From assembly GCA_002350855.1 (NCBI GenBank), contig DEFM01000013.1, positions 56,728 through 79,910 of the forward strand: a DNA stretch of 23,183 nucleotides, read 5' to 3'. This document shows, in pieces, positions 7,871 to 14,706 of the stretch; position 1 is the stretch's first letter; every line of letters starts with the position of its first letter. A program made the translations under genes and the position numbers. The notes under the pieces were generated by a model. The model did no database searches. It saw nothing but the letters and a program-made list of their open reading frames with translations, and had not been told where the DNA came from. Source of the DNA: Prevotellaceae bacterium UBA2852 (GTDB lineage Bacteria; Bacteroidota; Bacteroidia; Bacteroidales; Bacteroidaceae).

Positions 7871-8023
7871 ATGAAAAGATACTATTTCAGAATCTATCAA
7901 GGCTCAGACTTTGAGGATGGTGATACAGTTTGGACTGATGCCAATTCCGAACAGGAGGCACGTAGCAATATCGAGAGTGACTATTGGGGCATTAATAGGT
8001 TGGACTTACTAAGAGTACGATGA
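7871..8023 (+). CDS. Small conserved-type protein (50 aa)
   Basis: A 50-residue protein starting MKRYYFRIYQGSDFEDG and ending with SNIESDYWGINRLDLLRVR. Short proteins of this form (aromatic-rich start, then an SEQEARSNI helix) recur near DUF3871-type genes on Bacteroidetes elements, as far as I recall; no function is known. The ATG at 7871 follows a run of A. A longer frame beginning at a GTG at 7775 would run through the terminator hairpin and is rejected. The stop overlaps the next ATG (ATGA at 8020), so translation is coupled. Confidence 0.75.
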   Translation: MKRYYFRIYQGSDFEDGDTVWTDANSEQEARSNIESDYWGINRLDLLRVR

Positions 8024-8301
8024 ACAAGGCAGATCGAATCGTTCAGCACATCGTGGAATTACAGTACCGTTTGTGCCAAGTAGAGAATAATCTCCAGTAC
8101 ATCAAGGTTACTCAGGCTTTGAAGCGTTCTCTTGAAAAGTTCTACGGCCTATTGATGAACGATCAAAAGCTGATGTCCCAATACCAGTCAACTTACATTG
8201 GTTGGTTCTATGCTGGCTTGGGGCACTCTCTTTATGACAGAGTATGCAACTCTCTTATTGAATATCGGAACGGTAGAAGACCTTTCGATAATGTTCACTA
8301 A
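8020..8301 (+). CDS. Small helical protein of unknown function (93 aa)
   Basis: Family not recognised. The sequence is mainly helical: KADRIVQHIVELQYRLCQVENNLQYIKVTQALKRSLEKFYGLL could form a long amphipathic helix or coiled coil, followed by an aromatic patch (YIGWFYAGLGHSLYDRV). There is no signal peptide or metal motif. The start overlaps the stop of the 50-residue gene by four bases. The next gene, 100 bases on, is the short recombinase, so this protein may be an accessory factor; that is only positional inference. Confidence 0.7.
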   Translation: MNKADRIVQHIVELQYRLCQVENNLQYIKVTQALKRSLEKFYGLLMNDQKLMSQYQSTYIGWFYAGLGHSLYDRVCNSLIEYRNGRRPFDNVH

Positions 8302-8401
8302 TATCAGAAGTGAATGTTGTGCTGATAATCAGCAACTTAGGAAAACTGGCAATCTCACAATGTTCACTTTTGTCTTTTTAATGATGTAAACGAATATTAT
8401 T

Positions 8402-8989
8402 ATGTCTTTGAAATACAGTACAACCACAGCGGATTACCTTGTCTGGTCTGACGCTATGAATCTCGTTCGTAAGTTGGCAAAAGATGGAAACTACAAAATG
8501 TCTCTTTTAGTAGCGATCGGTTGTTTCACAGGATTGCGGATTTCTGATATTCTTTCTTTAAGGTGGAAGCAGATACTCTATGTTTCCGAGTTCACCATAA
8601 TCGAGAAGAAGACAGGCAAGCGTAGAACCATCAGATTGAATCCTGAGCTACAAAAGCATATCGAGGATTGTTTTACTCATATTCAGCCTATAGGCATTGA
8701 ATCTCCGATTTTGGTTAGTCAGAAGGGTACCACTTTCAGCGTCCAAAGGATCAACAGCATTTTGAAGGACTTGAAAAAGAAGTACCGCTTGAAGATCAAT
8801 CACTTTAGCTGCCACTCTCTGCGAAAGACCTTTGGGCGACAGGTTTACAATATGAATAGTGAGAGTTCGGAGCTGGCATTAGTTAAGTTGATGGAGCTTT
8901 TCAACCACTCCAGCGTTGCCATCACTAAGCGATACTTGGGACTGAGGCAGGAGGAAATCTTAGAGACATACGACTGTCTGACTTTTTAA
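8402..8989 (+). CDS. Catalytic-core-only tyrosine recombinase (195 aa)
   Basis: A complete tyrosine-recombinase catalytic domain with almost nothing before it. Arg46 lies in TGLRISD, a beta-hairpin lysine region in EKKTGKRR (69-75), His138 and Arg141 in CHSLRKT, His169 in LFNHSS and the nucleophile Tyr178 in TKRYLG. The N-terminal arm-binding and core-binding domains of normal integrases (about 150-200 residues) are missing. The start at 8402 follows a natural intergenic gap and the frame is intact, so this looks like a genuinely short recombinase rather than a recent truncation. Partners could be the island ends, a resolution site or the hairpin repeats; none is shown. A long terminator follows five bases after the stop. 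Confidence 0.92.
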   Translation: MSLKYSTTTADYLVWSDAMNLVRKLAKDGNYKMSLLVAIGCFTGLRISDILSLRWKQILYVSEFTIIEKKTGKRRTIRLNPELQKHIEDCFTHIQPIGIESPILVSQKGTTFSVQRINSILKDLKKKYRLKINHFSCHSLRKTFGRQVYNMNSESSELALVKLMELFNHSSVAITKRYLGLRQEEILETYDCLTF

Positions 8990-8993
8990 TGAT

Positions 8994-9035
8994 GGGTGAG
9001 CCTACTCTTATGGGGGTGGGCTTGCCCTGCTTTTT
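8994..9035 (+). terminator. Strong Rho-independent terminator
   Basis: Bases 8994-9007 pair with 9014-9027 (14 pairs with several G:U) around TTATGG, followed after TGC by TTTTT. It insulates the recombinase from the RNA and operon downstream and marks the left boundary of the cargo region. Confidence 0.88.
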
Positions 9036-9115
9036 CAATACTCAGTAAAAATAACCATATACTATTGCGTATTCTTACCTGATTTGATTAAAAATTCTAA
9101 ATAATAAGCAAGTTC

Positions 9116-9148
9116 TTGTGGTGCTTTCCGTCCTTTTTTATACTTTTG
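9116..9148 (+). promoter_or_regulatory. Bacteroidetes-type promoter for the structured RNA
   Basis: TACTTTTG at 9141-9148 matches the -7 consensus TAnnTTTG exactly. A TTG at 9116-9118 could be the -33 box, with a slightly long 22-base spacer. Transcription would begin around 9155, just ahead of the first RNA helix. The preceding terminator and the AT-rich 9036-9115 stretch suit a promoter here. Confidence 0.6.
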
Positions 9149-9154
9149 TAAAGT

Positions 9155-9384
9155 CAAAGCGACTCCTCGGAGTTAGCTGCGACAGGGCGTTTAGCGTAGT
9201 TATCTGCTACTTGAATCTGGACAATTCGAACCATGTAGATAATGAGCAAGAACGCCCGCGTCAGATGATTTGTAATCCCCAAGTGGGAACGCAATATCAT
9301 TTTGGCGTGGGCTTTGCTTATTACACATGGTAGGCTGTCCAGAGCCAAAGTAGCGTAGTGAGTTAAAGTTCCCACGCCTTTTTT
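9155..9384 (+). ncRNA. Candidate structured RNA or attenuator leader (about 230 nt)
   Basis: No credible protein is encoded here; one 71-codon frame is interrupted by nothing but resembles no protein. A 5' hairpin lies at 9158-9178 (ACTC/GAGT core extended by AGC/GCT). A long rod follows, with nested helices 9217-9223/9336-9342 (7 bp), 9231-9236/9325-9330 (6 bp), 9240-9250/9313-9323 (11 bp), 9252-9256/9304-9308 (5 bp), 9265-9269/9296-9300 and TCCC/GGGA at the tip. The 3' end is CCCACGCC (9371-9378) followed by six T, which has no local partner. It can pair with GGCGTGGG (9304-9311), while GTTCCCAC (9368-9375) can pair with GTGGGAAC (9283-9290). Both would break the rod. It is either a free ncRNA or an attenuator for the operon starting at 9434. 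Confidence 0.6.
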
Positions 9385-9433
9385 ATGTTTAATCGCCGAT
9401 GTCTGGGGACTGGTTGGCAACTAAAAACCAAGA

Positions 9434-9844
9434 ATGGGGTTAATTGACAGATTTATAAAATGGTTCAGGGACTCAGCCGAGCGAAGGAGATTCATAAATG
9501 AGTTTAATGCCAACGCAAGAGGGGCATTTCAATCCCTGTCAGTTGATACGCTATTAGAAGCAAAGGCATGTTCTGGTAACTCTGATAGCTCATATCGTCA
9601 TGAGTTGTCTGCCCCTATTTTTTTAAGCGGTATCGCTATAGAAGCAAAAGCTGGAACTGAAATACCTGTCGATGATATAATTCTTATTGGTAAGATCATT
9701 CTTTCTAACCAAGTTCTTGTCAGAAGAATGTTTGTCTTACATTGGGACACTCTCATTGTCCGAGACACAAGAACAGGAAAGTTCGTGGACTGGCGAATTA
9801 GGGACTTCATGAGTTTTGGTGGACTTCTGAACGAAAGGAGGTAG
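9434..9844 (+). CDS. Unrecognised 136-residue protein, first gene of the J-domain operon
   Basis: Family not recognised. A basic amphipathic N-terminus (MGLIDRFIKWFRDSAERRRFINEF) could lie on a membrane or bind nucleic acid. From about residue 55 a beta-rich domain follows: ELSAPIFLSGIAIEAKAGTEIPVDDIILIGKIILSNQVLVRRMFVLHWDTLIV, split here only by predicted turns, then IVRDTRTGKFVDWRIRDF. There are no cysteines arranged for metal binding. The ATG at 9434 lies 50 bases after the RNA terminator. The stop is three bases before the next ATG, and the end of this gene contains the unusually good AAAGGAGG ribosome-binding site (9834-9841) for that J-domain gene. Confidence 0.75.
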   Translation: MGLIDRFIKWFRDSAERRRFINEFNANARGAFQSLSVDTLLEAKACSGNSDSSYRHELSAPIFLSGIAIEAKAGTEIPVDDIILIGKIILSNQVLVRRMFVLHWDTLIVRDTRTGKFVDWRIRDFMSFGGLLNERR

Positions 9845-9846
9845 AT

Positions 9847-10134
9847 ATGTGGTTTTTCAAGAAGAAACAAACGGAGCAAGATATACTTATCGAAAGAATT
9901 AAGGCAGAGCAACTTGATATGCAAGGATTGTTCTCTAATATCAACAAACGTGGAGAGGTCGAAGCATTATTTAAAGAGCTATCTAAACAGTGCCATCCTG
10001 ACAAGTTTGAAAAGGATCCTGAGAAAAAAGAGATTGCTCAAAAGCTATTTACTCAAATACAAAACAACAGGAATAATTATACTCAACTGATGGAACTGAA
10101 AAGCATTGTTGAAGTCAAATTTTTAAATGAATGA
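9847..10134 (+). CDS. Divergent J-domain (DnaJ-like) protein, copy 1 (95 aa)
   Basis: A short protein whose C-terminal half resembles helix II, the HPD loop and helix III of a J-domain. EALFKELSKQC is followed by His50-Pro51-Asp52, Lys53-Phe54 and the helix EKKEIAQKLFTQIQNNRN. In J-proteins HPD triggers Hsp70 (DnaK) ATP hydrolysis, so the product may recruit host DnaK. Helix I is poorly matched, and the first 35 residues form a charged helix instead. The second copy at 10926 shares CHPDKFEKD, an EK-A-LF-Q pattern and MELK/LELK near the end, so the pair is a real duplication. Translation starts from a strong AAAGGAGG site. The J-domain call rests on HPD plus helix spacing. Confidence 0.75.
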   Translation: MWFFKKKQTEQDILIERIKAEQLDMQGLFSNINKRGEVEALFKELSKQCHPDKFEKDPEKKEIAQKLFTQIQNNRNNYTQLMELKSIVEVKFLNE

Positions 10135-10138
10135 TCAT

Positions 10139-10939
10139 ATGAAGTGTTCTGTATGCGGAAAAGAATACGGGAACAGTTCAAACTGTCAATACTGCGGAGT
10201 TGATAGAGTTACTGGTTTGGGGAATTATAATGGTTACAATGCCCCAAGGGACAACTATGTGGATAATAGGGATACTCCATATACAGAGCCAGAAAAAAGT
10301 CAATTTCAAACTGCGAATAATGGTTCAACTGTTTGCTACGCTTGTGGAGAAATAATACCTGCAGATTCAAAGTTCTGTCCTTATTGTAGCAAAGAATTAT
10401 TGGTAAAATGCCCTAACTGCAGACATGAATATTCATCTCAATATCCAATTTGTAATAAATGTGGTACAAATAGAGAGGATTATTATAAGCGAGAAAAAGA
10501 GGCAGAGAATAGGCAAAGAGAATACGAAAGACAACAAAGGATAGAACAGGATAAAAAGATTGAAGAAGAAAGAAAGCTTCGTGAATGGGAAAATTCGCCA
10601 GAAGGACAAGCAGAGTTGAAGAAAGGAAGAGAGTCCGCACGTTTGATTAAAAAAGAAATATGTTCCGGTCATTCTGGATATATAATAATAGGATGGATAT
10701 GCATAGTTGGAACGGTTCTTTTGTTCTTGCGATTAATTTTTCTTGGGAAAAGCCATCAACTTGTGAATGGTTGGGACATCGTTATTCCTTTTATTTGGGA
10801 AATTGTGTTTGGCATTTGGTGGCTTATCGCACTTCATATAGCAAAGAGGAAAATTGGGAGTAAAATACAAAAATGGGAACAAGAACATCCGAACGACATC
10901 ATCACACGTTATCATTACTTAGATTATGATTACAATTAA
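10139..10939 (+). CDS. Triple zinc-ribbon membrane protein (266 aa)
   Basis: Three CxxC/CxxC zinc ribbons occupy the first 110 or so residues: Cys3-Cys6 with Cys16-Cys19 (CQYCG), CYACGEIIPADSKFCPYC, and CPNCRHEYSSQYPICNKC. A charged coiled-coil segment follows (KREKEAENRQREYERQQ to EEERKLREWE, about 115-165). Two hydrophobic helices come near the C-terminus (SGYIIIGWICIVGTVLLFL and IPFIWEIVFGIWWLIALHI). The likely layout is a membrane anchor with cytosolic ribbons. The start at 10139 is chosen because the paralogue at 11138 also begins MKC; an ATG at 10127, overlapping the previous gene, is possible. Zinc ribbons of this type usually mediate protein or nucleic-acid contacts. Pairing with a J-domain gene suggests a chaperone-linked assembly, by inference. 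Confidence 0.85.
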   Translation: MKCSVCGKEYGNSSNCQYCGVDRVTGLGNYNGYNAPRDNYVDNRDTPYTEPEKSQFQTANNGSTVCYACGEIIPADSKFCPYCSKELLVKCPNCRHEYSSQYPICNKCGTNREDYYKREKEAENRQREYERQQRIEQDKKIEEERKLREWENSPEGQAELKKGRESARLIKKEICSGHSGYIIIGWICIVGTVLLFLRLIFLGKSHQLVNGWDIVIPFIWEIVFGIWWLIALHIAKRKIGSKIQKWEQEHPNDIITRYHYLDYDYN

Positions 10940-11141
10940 TTTCAACAGTCGGCCTAAGATTGAATTTTATAAAGAGTTATGCAAACTCTGCCATCCAGAC
11001 AAGTTTGAAAAGGACTTGGAAAAACAAAGGCTTGCAAAGGAACTCTTTGATAGAGTACAAAGTTGTAATACAGACAATAACCGCATGTTGGAGTTAAAGA
11101 CAATAATAAATGAACAACAAATAAAATGTGACAAGATATGA
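10926..11141 (+). CDS. Divergent J-domain-like protein, copy 2 (71 aa)
   Basis: A shorter paralogue of the 9847 product: FYKELCKLC, His23-Pro24-Asp25-Lys-Phe, then EKQRLAKELFDRVQSC and a closing MLELKTIINEQQ. The N-terminal extension of copy 1 is missing, so it is little more than helix II, the HPD loop and helix III. The start overlaps the end of the zinc-ribbon gene by 14 bases and its stop overlaps the next start (ATGA at 11138), giving tight translational coupling. This supports a functional protein even though it is shorter than a standard J-domain of about 70 residues with four helices. Confidence 0.72.
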   Translation: MITINFNSRPKIEFYKELCKLCHPDKFEKDLEKQRLAKELFDRVQSCNTDNNRMLELKTIINEQQIKCDKI

Positions 11142-12253
11142 AATGTGCTTCATGTGGAAATGAGTTTGGGAATGGTGCAAACTGTCAATACTGCGGAGTT
11201 GATAGATTCACAGGCTTAGGAAATTATAAAGGTTATCATATACCTTCCAGGTCTTTGGAGAATAGTACGCATTCAGATTCTGGAATGGAATACCAATCCG
11301 CAACAAATCAATCTCAAATAACAAATGTTGGTTCGACTGTATGTTTTGCATGCGGTGAAATAATACCTGCGGATTCTAAGTTTTGTCCATATTGTAGCAA
11401 GGAATTATATGTTACTTGCCCAAAGTGTGGAAATAAATACTCTTCCCAGTTCCCCGCATGTAATCAATGTGGAACTAATTATATAAACTACCAAGAACAA
11501 AAGAGGCGAGAGGAAGAAGAAGAAAGAAAGCAGAAAGAAGAGAAGGAAGAAAAAAATAGACTTATTAAGTTAAATACTAAAAGCATAGTGGTTCCATATG
11601 GAACAAGAACGATAGGAGCAAAACAATATCAAGGTTACGGGTCATTACGTAGTGTTACAATTCCTGATTCATTATATTCAATAGGAGAAGAAGCTTTTCA
11701 GGCATGCACTCAATTAGAAGAGGTCGTTATCCCCAATTCTGTCACTAAGATTGGGCGAGCTGCATTTGCAGCATGTTTCAAGTTAAAAACAATAACCATT
11801 CCAAAAACTGTTTCAATGATTGGACCAATGGCTTTTGGTGGTTGTCGTTCGTTGCAAAAAATCAACCTTGATCCAGAAAACCAGGCATACAGAATAATCG
11901 ATGGGGTTTTATATGATAAAAACGTAACAGAATTAATAAAAATGCCAGCATGTAACCCTATTAAGGAACTCATAATACCTAATACAGTAACAAAGATATC
12001 TATCTATGCACTTGATAACTGTACCAATTTGCAAAGTGTGGTTATCCCCAAGTCTGTAAAATCAATAGAAATGGGTAGTTTTTCCGATTGTAAAGCGTTG
12101 GAAAGAGTCAGCTTTCAGGGCTGTACACCCACCATTGATACTTATGCATTTTCTTGTTGCAAATCTTTGAGCGATTTATCTTTAGAAGAAATTAAAAAAA
12201 TATGTAAAGAAAGTCATTCAAATTTTAAAATGGCCACGATGTTTTGCAGATGA
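11138..12253 (+). CDS. Triple zinc-ribbon protein with BspA-like leucine-rich repeats (371 aa)
   Basis: The first 111 residues closely match the 10139 protein: Cys3/6/16/19, Cys69/72/83/86 and Cys94/97/108/111, with shared strings such as GEIIPADSKFCPYCSKEL. A charged coiled coil follows (about 120-145, KRREEEEERKQKEEKEEK). Instead of membrane helices the C-terminal 220 residues form BspA-type (LRR_5) leucine-rich repeats of about 23 residues: LRSVTIPDSLYSIGEEAFQAC, LEEVVIPNSVTKIGRAAFAAC and so on, with one degenerate island. No signal peptide is present, so the repeats are probably intracellular recognition surfaces. The paralogue swap of membrane anchor for LRR suggests a sensor or adaptor division of labour; this is inference. 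The stop overlaps the next start. Confidence 0.88.
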   Translation: MKCASCGNEFGNGANCQYCGVDRFTGLGNYKGYHIPSRSLENSTHSDSGMEYQSATNQSQITNVGSTVCFACGEIIPADSKFCPYCSKELYVTCPKCGNKYSSQFPACNQCGTNYINYQEQKRREEEEERKQKEEKEEKNRLIKLNTKSIVVPYGTRTIGAKQYQGYGSLRSVTIPDSLYSIGEEAFQACTQLEEVVIPNSVTKIGRAAFAACFKLKTITIPKTVSMIGPMAFGGCRSLQKINLDPENQAYRIIDGVLYDKNVTELIKMPACNPIKELIIPNTVTKISIYALDNCTNLQSVVIPKSVKSIEMGSFSDCKALERVSFQGCTPTIDTYAFSCCKSLSDLSLEEIKKICKESHSNFKMATMFCR

Positions 12254-12690
12254 GCACAAGAGATGAGAAATCTATAGAAGAACTACGGGCGTACAACAAA
12301 GCCTTAGAGCAATCTCCCGAATACCAGCGCATTTTGCCAGAGGTTATGTGGGAGGTCAATACTCAATTTGTCAAAGAGATAATAGCACAAGAAGAACGTT
12401 GGCTGTCATATAAAGTGGAAGAAGAACCCATAGAAGATGACGATCCTATTATAGTTGAGTTCTTCAAAACTCTTCGTGCAGACAATAAGGCTCAAGACGA
12501 AATACGAAAAAAACGAATTGAGGAAGCCAAAGAGTTGTTACCTACAGATCCTACTCGTGCTGCACAATTGTTAAGTAAGCTTGGTAGTTGTCACACTCTA
12601 TGGGCTTTACAAAAGCGCATCCTAAAGGAAAAATATGGGATTACTTGGTACACTCCTGCAGAACTGAATCCCGATGTAAAGTTTGATTAA
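12250..12690 (+). CDS. Unrecognised acidic helical protein (146 aa)
   Basis: Family not recognised. The ATG at 12250 overlaps the previous stop (ATGA) and is preferred to an in-frame TTG at 12244. The product is highly charged and mainly helical, with EELRAYNKALEQSPEYQRILPEVMWEV, an acidic turn EEEPIEDDDPIIVEFF and a C-terminal RAAQLLSKLGSCHTLWALQKRILKEKYGI. The last segment resembles a small helical adaptor, but no named domain is visible. As the sixth gene of the coupled operon it should be made together with the J-domain/zinc-ribbon proteins. Confidence 0.75.
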   Translation: MSTRDEKSIEELRAYNKALEQSPEYQRILPEVMWEVNTQFVKEIIAQEERWLSYKVEEEPIEDDDPIIVEFFKTLRADNKAQDEIRKKRIEEAKELLPTDPTRAAQLLSKLGSCHTLWALQKRILKEKYGITWYTPAELNPDVKFD

Positions 12691-12708
12691 ATAGCTACAA
12701 TATGAAAT

Positions 12709-13497
12709 ATGAAAAAGAAGAAGCCATCATTACTAAATGAAAACGACGTCTTCAATCTCAAGCAGATTGATTGGGCATTAAATCAGAATGAAGAAGAAAG
12801 TGTTTCTCAGGCCAGTTTGCGATATGGCGACATGCCTGATGAAGACTTACTACGACCTGCTCAAAAAGCACATGAATCATTGTGCAAAGACAATCCGAAA
12901 TTGGATAGTGAAAGTTTTAATATATGGCGTAACGAACTGATAGAGGACAGTAATCTATTTCGACTCGACAAAGTAATGATTGATGCAGTTAAAGAGGCTA
13001 AGGCTATCTTCGACAGCAAAATTAGCGAGTGGATAGAGGAAGGCATAGTAAGTTCAAACTATGACACAGGCTTTGCATTTTGGGGAATCATTGGAATAGT
13101 GTTATATAATTATTCAATTTTGTTGGGCGATAAGAAGAGTGGATTGCACAACGAAGCCTTCTTTAGCAAGAGTCTATTAGGGAAATATAAGATCACAGCT
13201 CTTGAAGATGAGGACGATTCTACTCTGAATAATTTCCAGAACACTCATTCATATGACCGTTTTGATGTTGAAGCCATCCAGCTTTATGTGATGGAGAGAT
13301 ACGAATGGCTTGATAGACATGCCGAGATTTGCGACATCTATAATGAGGTAAAAGAAATTGTCTATGAAGATCCGAATCGGAAACTGAGTGAAACGAAAGC
13401 AAAACTTGAACTGCTAGCAAAATCGTCTGGTGAGAAGAGATTTCAATATGCTCTACTATATGCATGTACAGTTATTGAGCGGAGTCTAAACAAATAA
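12709..13497 (+). CDS. Unrecognised helical protein (262 aa), last gene of the J-domain operon
   Basis: Family not recognised. The protein is acidic and predominantly helical (DKVMIDAVKEAKAIFDSKISEWIEEG; FDVEAIQLYVMERYEWLDRHAEICDIYNEVKEI; KLSETKAKLELLAKSSGEKRFQYALLYACTVIERSLN). One more hydrophobic stretch, GFAFWGIIGIVLYNYSILLG (about 125-143), could be a single membrane segment or a buried helix. It starts 18 bases after the preceding stop and closes the operon. Hairpin repeat A begins nine bases after its stop and may mark the end of the transcription unit. Confidence 0.75.
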   Translation: MKKKKPSLLNENDVFNLKQIDWALNQNEEESVSQASLRYGDMPDEDLLRPAQKAHESLCKDNPKLDSESFNIWRNELIEDSNLFRLDKVMIDAVKEAKAIFDSKISEWIEEGIVSSNYDTGFAFWGIIGIVLYNYSILLGDKKSGLHNEAFFSKSLLGKYKITALEDEDDSTLNNFQNTHSYDRFDVEAIQLYVMERYEWLDRHAEICDIYNEVKEIVYEDPNRKLSETKAKLELLAKSSGEKRFQYALLYACTVIERSLNK

Positions 13498-13506
13498 ACA
13501 TATGAG

Positions 13507-13562
13507 GGTGACATTTTAACACAAAAGTTGTTCTTATAAGCCCGAATTGTTAATTTGTCACC
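13507..13562 (+). repeat. GGTGACA hairpin, copy A
   Basis: Outer arms GGTGACA (13507-13513) and TGTCACC (13556-13562) pair perfectly. After two T-T mismatches, TTAACA and TGTTAA add six more pairs. The loop carries a segment, roughly TTGYTYTTATANRCCCRAA, shared with copies B and C. No T-tract follows. It starts nine bases after the stop of the 12709 gene and precedes the promoter of the 13714 gene. Confidence 0.85.
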
Positions 13563-13652
13563 ACCTTCAATCAAAACAGATCAGAAGTAAGAACTTTCAT
13601 GGATATTTTATACAATCAGACGCATATTTTGTACAAATCAGATTATTAATGC

Positions 13653-13683
13653 TTGCTTTTCTCAAATAATCGTCTTATATTTG
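13653..13683 (+). promoter_or_regulatory. Bacteroidetes promoter for module 1
   Basis: TTG at 13653-13655 and TATATTTG at 13676-13683 match the -33 and -7 (TAnnTTTG) boxes with a 20-base spacer. Transcription would start near 13690, about 24 bases before the ATG at 13714. It should drive the 13714, 14329 and 14703 genes. Confidence 0.75.
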
Positions 13684-13713
13684 CAGCATAATTTCAAACT
13701 AAAAACTTTGAAT

Positions 13714-14316
13714 ATGGAAAATCTGAACGAAAGAGCTGCCAATTATGCAGCAGAAAAGGCAAATGAATTGTTGGCCAAAGCTATTGCTCGGGCTTACGAG
13801 GATGGCTATCGTGATGGCTACAAAGACCGAGCGGAGAAGATTGATTGTGCTATTGATAACACCGATATTGAATATGTGGATCTCGGCTTACCGAGTGGTA
13901 CAAGATGGTCAAAAGAATACTTAAAAGATGAAAAAGGGTTTGCCGCTTATTATTCGTACGATGATGTAAAAAGATTAGGCCTACCATCCAGAGAGCAAGT
14001 AGAAGAGTTGATTAGTAAATGCAGGTGGAAAGGATCTTATAGTACAACTGGTCAAACATTCTATGACGCAACCTGTAAGGGGAAAAATAGTAATGAGATT
14101 CTTGTGCAGTGTGAGGGCATTATGGAATTTGACGATGTACGATATAGTACACGTTACGGTGGTGGACGTGCTTATTTTTGGATTATTGATGATAGTGATG
14201 ATGATGAAAAGAGTGCAGTGTGCATATATGGTGTAGAAAAAGAAAAACCTAAAATGGAAATCGAAAAGATATTCTCAGGTTACAAGCTTCCAGTCTTACT
14301 TGTGCGTAAAAAGTAA
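13714..14316 (+). CDS. VDLGLPSG-domain protein, paralogue 1 (200 aa)
   Basis: The N-terminal 43 residues form a charged helix ending in a DGYRDGYKD repeat. Then comes VDLGLPSGTRWS (55-66), a signature I associate with FISUMP-like, C-type-lectin-fold domains common in Bacteroidetes. The domain continues through LPSREQVEELISKCRWKG and YFWIIDDSDDD and ends with LPVLLVRKK. No signal peptide is present, unusual since many such domains are exported. Its paralogue at 16027 has the same length, the same helix (NYAAEKxNEL, AKAIA) and the same ending (LVRKK), with a divergent centre. The ATG at 13714 is used; an in-frame TTG at 13681 lies in the promoter. Function unknown; binding or scaffold roles are plausible. 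Confidence 0.82.
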   Translation: MENLNERAANYAAEKANELLAKAIARAYEDGYRDGYKDRAEKIDCAIDNTDIEYVDLGLPSGTRWSKEYLKDEKGFAAYYSYDDVKRLGLPSREQVEELISKCRWKGSYSTTGQTFYDATCKGKNSNEILVQCEGIMEFDDVRYSTRYGGGRAYFWIIDDSDDDEKSAVCIYGVEKEKPKMEIEKIFSGYKLPVLLVRKK

Positions 14317-14328
14317 CATACAGAATAA

Positions 14329-14706
14329 GTGAGCAGCAAAGTACTGATTATATCGAATGCCAACGAACTCGTTAGGGTAAGACCTGAGAGGATTGTTTAC
14401 GTGGAGTCAGACGGTAACTACTCCACGATGGTACTGCATGACAAGACGGAATATGTGTTTACGATGAATCTGGCTCATTGTCAGCAGATGATGGAGGATC
14501 TGCTCGGAAAGGAGGCTATGACATTCATCCGAATTGGTAAGTCGCTGATTGTTAATCGTGCTTATATCTTTAAGATTAATGTCAACAAGCAACAATTAGT
14601 AATGTCGAACATGGAAGTGAATCAAGCTTTTACTTTACAGGCATCTAAGGAGGCTCTTAAACAGTTGAAAGCATTGGTTGAATCGGAAAAGGAGGGCAAG
14701 CTATGA
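14329..14706 (+). CDS. LytTR DNA-binding domain regulator (125 aa, no receiver)
   Basis: An almost bare LytTR domain: PERIVYVESDGNYSTMVLHDKTEYVFTMNLAHCQQMM followed (after a turn) by FIRIGKSLIVNRAYIFKI and KQQLVMSN. In LytTR regulators such as AgrA or LytR this domain binds direct repeats at promoters. Here the usual response-regulator receiver or membrane sensor is absent. The start is the GTG at 14329; no in-frame ATG precedes the domain. The stop overlaps the ATG of the transpeptidase gene (14703), so the two are translated together and the regulator may control its own module. The target site is not identified. Confidence 0.85.
   Translation: MSSKVLIISNANELVRVRPERIVYVESDGNYSTMVLHDKTEYVFTMNLAHCQQMMEDLLGKEAMTFIRIGKSLIVNRAYIFKINVNKQQLVMSNMEVNQAFTLQASKEALKQLKALVESEKEGKL

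Noticed and set aside
8198..8389. 63-codon frame overlapping the end of the 8020 gene
   Set aside because: It is a shifted-frame shadow of the 93-residue gene with no independent start signal.
9118..9333. 71-codon frame opening with GTG across the structured RNA
   Set aside because: It overlaps the promoter box and the long rod helices, has no protein-like pattern and begins upstream of the predicted transcript start.
9155..9384. Retron msr-msd RNA
   Set aside because: The rod resembles an msd stem, but no reverse transcriptase gene lies within the window.
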